A stretch of DNA of 64,000 bases from the NCBI GenBank assembly GCA_023390115.1, contig JAEWDM010000004.1, positions 1 to 64,000 of the forward strand, written 5' to 3'. Of the stretch, positions 61,366 to 64,000 are shown in pieces. This stretch comes from Bacillota bacterium (GTDB lineage: Bacteria > Bacillota > Clostridia > Acetivibrionales > DSM-27016). Made by a program: the position numbers and the translations under genes. Numbering within the stretch: the first letter of the stretch is position 1; each line of letters begins with the position of its first letter. Under the pieces are notes generated by a model. The model had not been told where the DNA came from and searched no databases. It saw nothing but the letters and a program-made list of their open reading frames with translations.

Positions 61366-63180
61366 TTATTTCGAATATAACGGTCCAAGGCTTTCACATG
61401 CCCTGTAGTCGGCCCCTTCAATATCCATTCCAAATGCATCCCACATGCTTGGCCTGAAAATCTTTTCCTCGGGTACATTGTGCATGCATACGGGAATTCT
61501 CAGCATGGAAGCAAGCGTTATAAGCTCGGAGCCTATATGCCCATAGCTGAACACTCCATGATTGGCGCCCCATTTTGCCATTACCGAATATACATTCTTG
61601 AAGGCTCCCTTACCCGTGATAATAGGAGCAAACCACGTTGTAGGCCATGTTGGATCGGTTCTCTTATCAATTACGTCTCCGATGCCCTCCGGCAGCTCTA
61701 CCGAGTATCCCTCCGCTATCTGGAGCACGGGACCTAAGCCCTTTATCAGGTTAATTCTGAACATTGTTACAGGCATTCCCCCGTCAGTCATGAAATTGGA
61801 TGAAAAACCGCCGCCTCTGAAATATTCGACATTTCCCGGCCTCCATGATGTGGCGTCAAGGCATTTTCCCGCTTCCTCGGGGGTAATGTCCCAGTACGGC
61901 TTCATTGCAGGCTTTCCGTCAAGCGACTGCTTCCCTGAGCCGTCAAGCGCTGCAGCCCCTGAGTTTATAAGATGTATTATACCATTTTCCGCAAGTCCTG
62001 TAAGCTCCTTTCCCGTAACGCGCTTAACAGCGTCAGGACTCCAATAGGTTCTTACATCCGCAAATACCTGTGCGGTATTTGTAAGGAGATGCCCTAAAAG
62101 CATAGAGGTCCCGTTTAAGCTGTCATTCTCAGTTGCAACTACAAACGCCTCCCTGATTCCATTCCAGTCAAAGGACGAATTAAGAATAGCCTCCATAAAA
62201 TCGCCGTTAGGGAAGTGATCCGTCCACTGTCTTTGCCCCTGAAAGCCCGATGCAATTGCGTTATGTCCCAGCGCCTCTTCCCCAAAGCCTTTTTGAGCAA
62301 GTTTTGGATTGCCAATCATTAAGTCCCTGGCGATAATAGCCATTTTGACTACCGTCTCCCACTGCTTATCCTTATCCTCCCTTGAGGCCTGAAGGCTTGG
62401 AGCATTATTATCCGCTCCCTCTATGCAGTTTTCCTTTGTCCACTTAAGCGCCCTCCGGAACTCTCCCTCGTCATATATTTCCTCTTCAATCCTCCGTATA
62501 AACTCCGACATATCGACATATTCGTTTCTCATTCCAAGATAGTCCTGAAAGAACTGCTCATTGACAATTGATCCTGCAATTCCCATTGAAACGGATCCCA
62601 TTGACAAATACGATTTCCCTCTCATATCCGCCACAGCAATCCCGGCCTTTGCAAACTGAAGCAGCTTTCGTGCCACATCCTCAGGAATGCTGATATCTCC
62701 CATATCCTGAACATCCTTGCCGTATATTCCGAAGGCAGGTATGCCCTTCTGGTTGTGCGCTGCCAATACAGCGGCAAGGTAAACAGCTCCCGGACGCTCC
62801 GTGCCGTTAAAGCCCCATACGGCTTTGGGCATATGGGGGTCCATGTCCATTGTCTCAGAGCCGTAGCACCAGCAGGGTGTGACTGTAAGGGAGACTCCCA
62901 CTCCCTCAAGCTTAAACTTCTCAGCACATTTTGCCGCTTCTGCAACTCCTCCTATACAGGTATCGGCAATTACACACTCAACAGGCATCCCGTTTGAATG
63001 CCTCAGATTTTCAGAGATAAGCCGTGCAGCCGCCTGCGCCATATTCATGGTTTGCTCCTCAAGTGATTCTCTTATGCCTCTTCTCCTGCCGTCAATCGCG
63101 GGGCGTATGCCAACCTTTGCAAGCCCTCCTACCAATCTGTTTACCGGTTCATTTACCTTCATTTCTTTAATGTTAGACAT
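61366..63180 (-). CDS. fucI: L-fucose isomerase
   Basis: The ATG at 63180 follows CAGGAGGATTACAGG; an upstream ATG at 63228 lacks a site. The product has 604 residues, the usual FucI length. Landmarks are PAIDGRRRGIRESLEEQTMN at the start, FGIYGKDVQDMGDISIPEDV, GKSYLSMGSVSMGIAGSI and a C-terminal region ending near YRACESLGPLYS. FucI converts L-fucose to L-fuculose and D-arabinose to D-ribulose in the cytoplasm, with Mn2+. It pairs with the kinase and lies just downstream of a LacI-type regulator, so the locus is deoxysugar-inducible. Confidence 0.95.
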   Translation of the reverse strand: MSNIKEMKVNEPVNRLVGGLAKVGIRPAIDGRRRGIRESLEEQTMNMAQAAARLISENLRHSNGMPVECVIADTCIGGVAEAAKCAEKFKLEGVGVSLTVTPCWCYGSETMDMDPHMPKAVWGFNGTERPGAVYLAAVLAAHNQKGIPAFGIYGKDVQDMGDISIPEDVARKLLQFAKAGIAVADMRGKSYLSMGSVSMGIAGSIVNEQFFQDYLGMRNEYVDMSEFIRRIEEEIYDEGEFRRALKWTKENCIEGADNNAPSLQASREDKDKQWETVVKMAIIARDLMIGNPKLAQKGFGEEALGHNAIASGFQGQRQWTDHFPNGDFMEAILNSSFDWNGIREAFVVATENDSLNGTSMLLGHLLTNTAQVFADVRTYWSPDAVKRVTGKELTGLAENGIIHLINSGAAALDGSGKQSLDGKPAMKPYWDITPEEAGKCLDATSWRPGNVEYFRGGGFSSNFMTDGGMPVTMFRINLIKGLGPVLQIAEGYSVELPEGIGDVIDKRTDPTWPTTWFAPIITGKGAFKNVYSVMAKWGANHGVFSYGHIGSELITLASMLRIPVCMHNVPEEKIFRPSMWDAFGMDIEGADYRACESLGPLYSK

Positions 63181-63261
63181 ATCCTGTAATCCTCCTGTAT
63201 TTTTTATTCTTGCATATAATTTGCACAAAATTAATTTTTAATAACACATGCAGTCTAATTC

Positions 63262-63277
63262 ATGCACTCGATTGCAT
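63262..63277. promoter_or_regulatory. LacI-type operator candidate upstream of fucI
   Basis: ATGCACTCGATTGCAT is a palindrome around a central CG with one mismatched pair, the shape of a LacI-family operator. It lies between the end of the LacI-type regulator gene and the start of fucI, about 80 bases before the fucI ATG. Confidence 0.55.
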
Positions 63278-63337
63278 TATTCCTGAGAATTCGTCCTGCT
63301 CTTATTCCATATAAAGTATAACGGGATTTTTTGAAGG

Positions 63338-64000
63338 CTATATTATCAAAAAAGTTTTTAAGCGTATAATCTGAGGACTGGCACTGACTCCCTTATTAAT
63401 CATCTGCAGTATAAGCCTTGCCGCATTAATGCCTATTTCTCCTATCGGCTGTCTTATCCTCACACCTGAAAACCCCAGTACAGACGAAAGCTCCATATCG
63501 TCAAAATTTGAAATGGATACCTCATGGCTTAAGGCACCGGAATTCTCAATTAAATACTTTACTGCTCCTACATGCATAAAGTAATTCGATATAAATATGT
63601 CATGCGGGCTTTCCTTAAGGCTCATTAAAGAAGCCATAGCCTTATATCCGCTTTCCACATGAAAATCTCCAAATTTTATAATCTGCTCCTCAACAGGTAT
63701 GCAATAATCATTTAAAGCCCTTATATAGCCTTCATAGCGCTCCTTAGCGGATGTAAGCCTCATGTCTCCTCCAATAAACCCTATTCTTCTTATGCCCTTC
63801 CCAATAAGGTGCTCTATGGCACTATAGCTTCCATTTACATTGTCCACAAGCACTGCATCCGCTACAACATTATTAACCAGCCTGTCTACAAGAACAAGCG
63901 GCATACCGGATTCCTTAAGCTGATTAAAATGCTTTCCCTCGTCTGATGCCGGTATAACAATAATTCCGTCAACGCATTTCTCCATAAGCAGATTTATTCT
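63338..64000 (-). CDS. LacI family regulator (5' end outside window)
   Basis: Only the C-terminal 221 residues or so are present; the frame is open to the right edge, so the DNA-binding domain lies outside. The visible part is a LacI-type effector-binding domain: DGIIVIPASDEGKHF, VDNVNGSYSAIEHLIGKGIRRIGFIGGD, and near the end SNFDDMELSSVLGFSGVRIRQPIGEIG with the typical R-Q-P. It is co-directional with fucI and the kinase gene, so it is the likely local regulator, probably acting at the palindrome at 63262. Confidence 0.9.
   Translation of the reverse strand, partial: RINLLMEKCVDGIIVIPASDEGKHFNQLKESGMPLVLVDRLVNNVVADAVLVDNVNGSYSAIEHLIGKGIRRIGFIGGDMRLTSAKERYEGYIRALNDYCIPVEEQIIKFGDFHVESGYKAMASLMSLKESPHDIFISNYFMHVGAVKYLIENSGALSHEVSISNFDDMELSSVLGFSGVRIRQPIGEIGINAARLILQMINKGVSASPQIIRLKTFLII

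Overview
The window looks like a chromosomal segment of an anaerobic, spore-forming, cellulose-associated member of the Clostridia, possibly a cellulolytic Ruminiclostridium/Acetivibrio-type organism. The reasons are family-3 cellulose-binding modules, a SleB-type spore cortex hydrolase, a thioredoxin reductase that looks ferredoxin-dependent, a T-box-controlled ProS, heavy use of AGG/ATA/AGC codons, GTG/TTG starts and strong GGAGG ribosome-binding sites. The species cannot be named from the sequence alone. No tRNA, rRNA, CRISPR array, transposase or prophage was recognised.

Region 1 (1-18250, all minus strand) is an apparent 18-kb operon of five secreted proteins. In order of transcription these are a protein with two CBM3 modules and about ten Fn3 domains, a VWA plus about eight Fn3 protein, two small secreted proteins sharing an unrecognised G-x-SW motif, and a giant Sec-secreted Rhs/YD-repeat protein. 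The Rhs protein has at least 2892 residues and runs off the left edge just after its Rhs core. This is the best candidate for an undescribed system: a cellulose-tethered Rhs surface or toxin apparatus.

Region 2 (18455-30175) starts with a small DMT-type transporter behind an apparent transcription attenuator. It is followed by a sugar-utilisation operon on the minus strand: LacI regulator, RbsA/RbsC/RbsB-like ABC transporter, a creatinase-like M24 protein, an ASRT-family small-molecule-binding protein, an M81 (MlrC-like) enzyme and a GH20-like glycoside hydrolase. A RhaM-type mutarotase lies upstream.

Region 3 (30254-34986, minus) holds a YkuK homologue, an unlisted 30-aa ORF with its own terminator, and a thiol-redox operon. 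That operon encodes CcdA, a TlpA/ResA-like oxidoreductase, a thioredoxin-thioredoxin reductase fusion, a thioredoxin reductase lacking NADPH motifs, and a glutaredoxin.

Region 4 (35210-37591, plus) is a run of four small uncharacterised proteins followed by sleB. Region 5 (37614-49812) is mixed housekeeping: membrane protein, Tex, a REC-GGDEF diguanylate cyclase, a PfkB sugar kinase, a small basic protein, a methyltransferase, an FAD oxidoreductase, a nucleotidyltransferase/phosphomannomutase-like fusion, an RluA-family pseudouridine synthase and a CAP/SH3 secreted protein.

Region 6 (50095-55487) has proS with its T-box leader, ispF, ispD, a PIN-TRAM membrane protein, carD and a zinc-ribbon-like small protein. 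Region 7 (55488-57255) contains an approximately 1-kb stretch without a solid gene that carries a strongly structured candidate ncRNA, then a TipAL-type MerR regulator. Region 8 (57496-64000) carries a CheX-like protein, an L,D-transpeptidase, a membrane protein, and a deoxysugar locus (rhamnulokinase-family kinase, L-fucose isomerase and a truncated LacI-type regulator) that matches the mutarotase and sugar operon of region 2.
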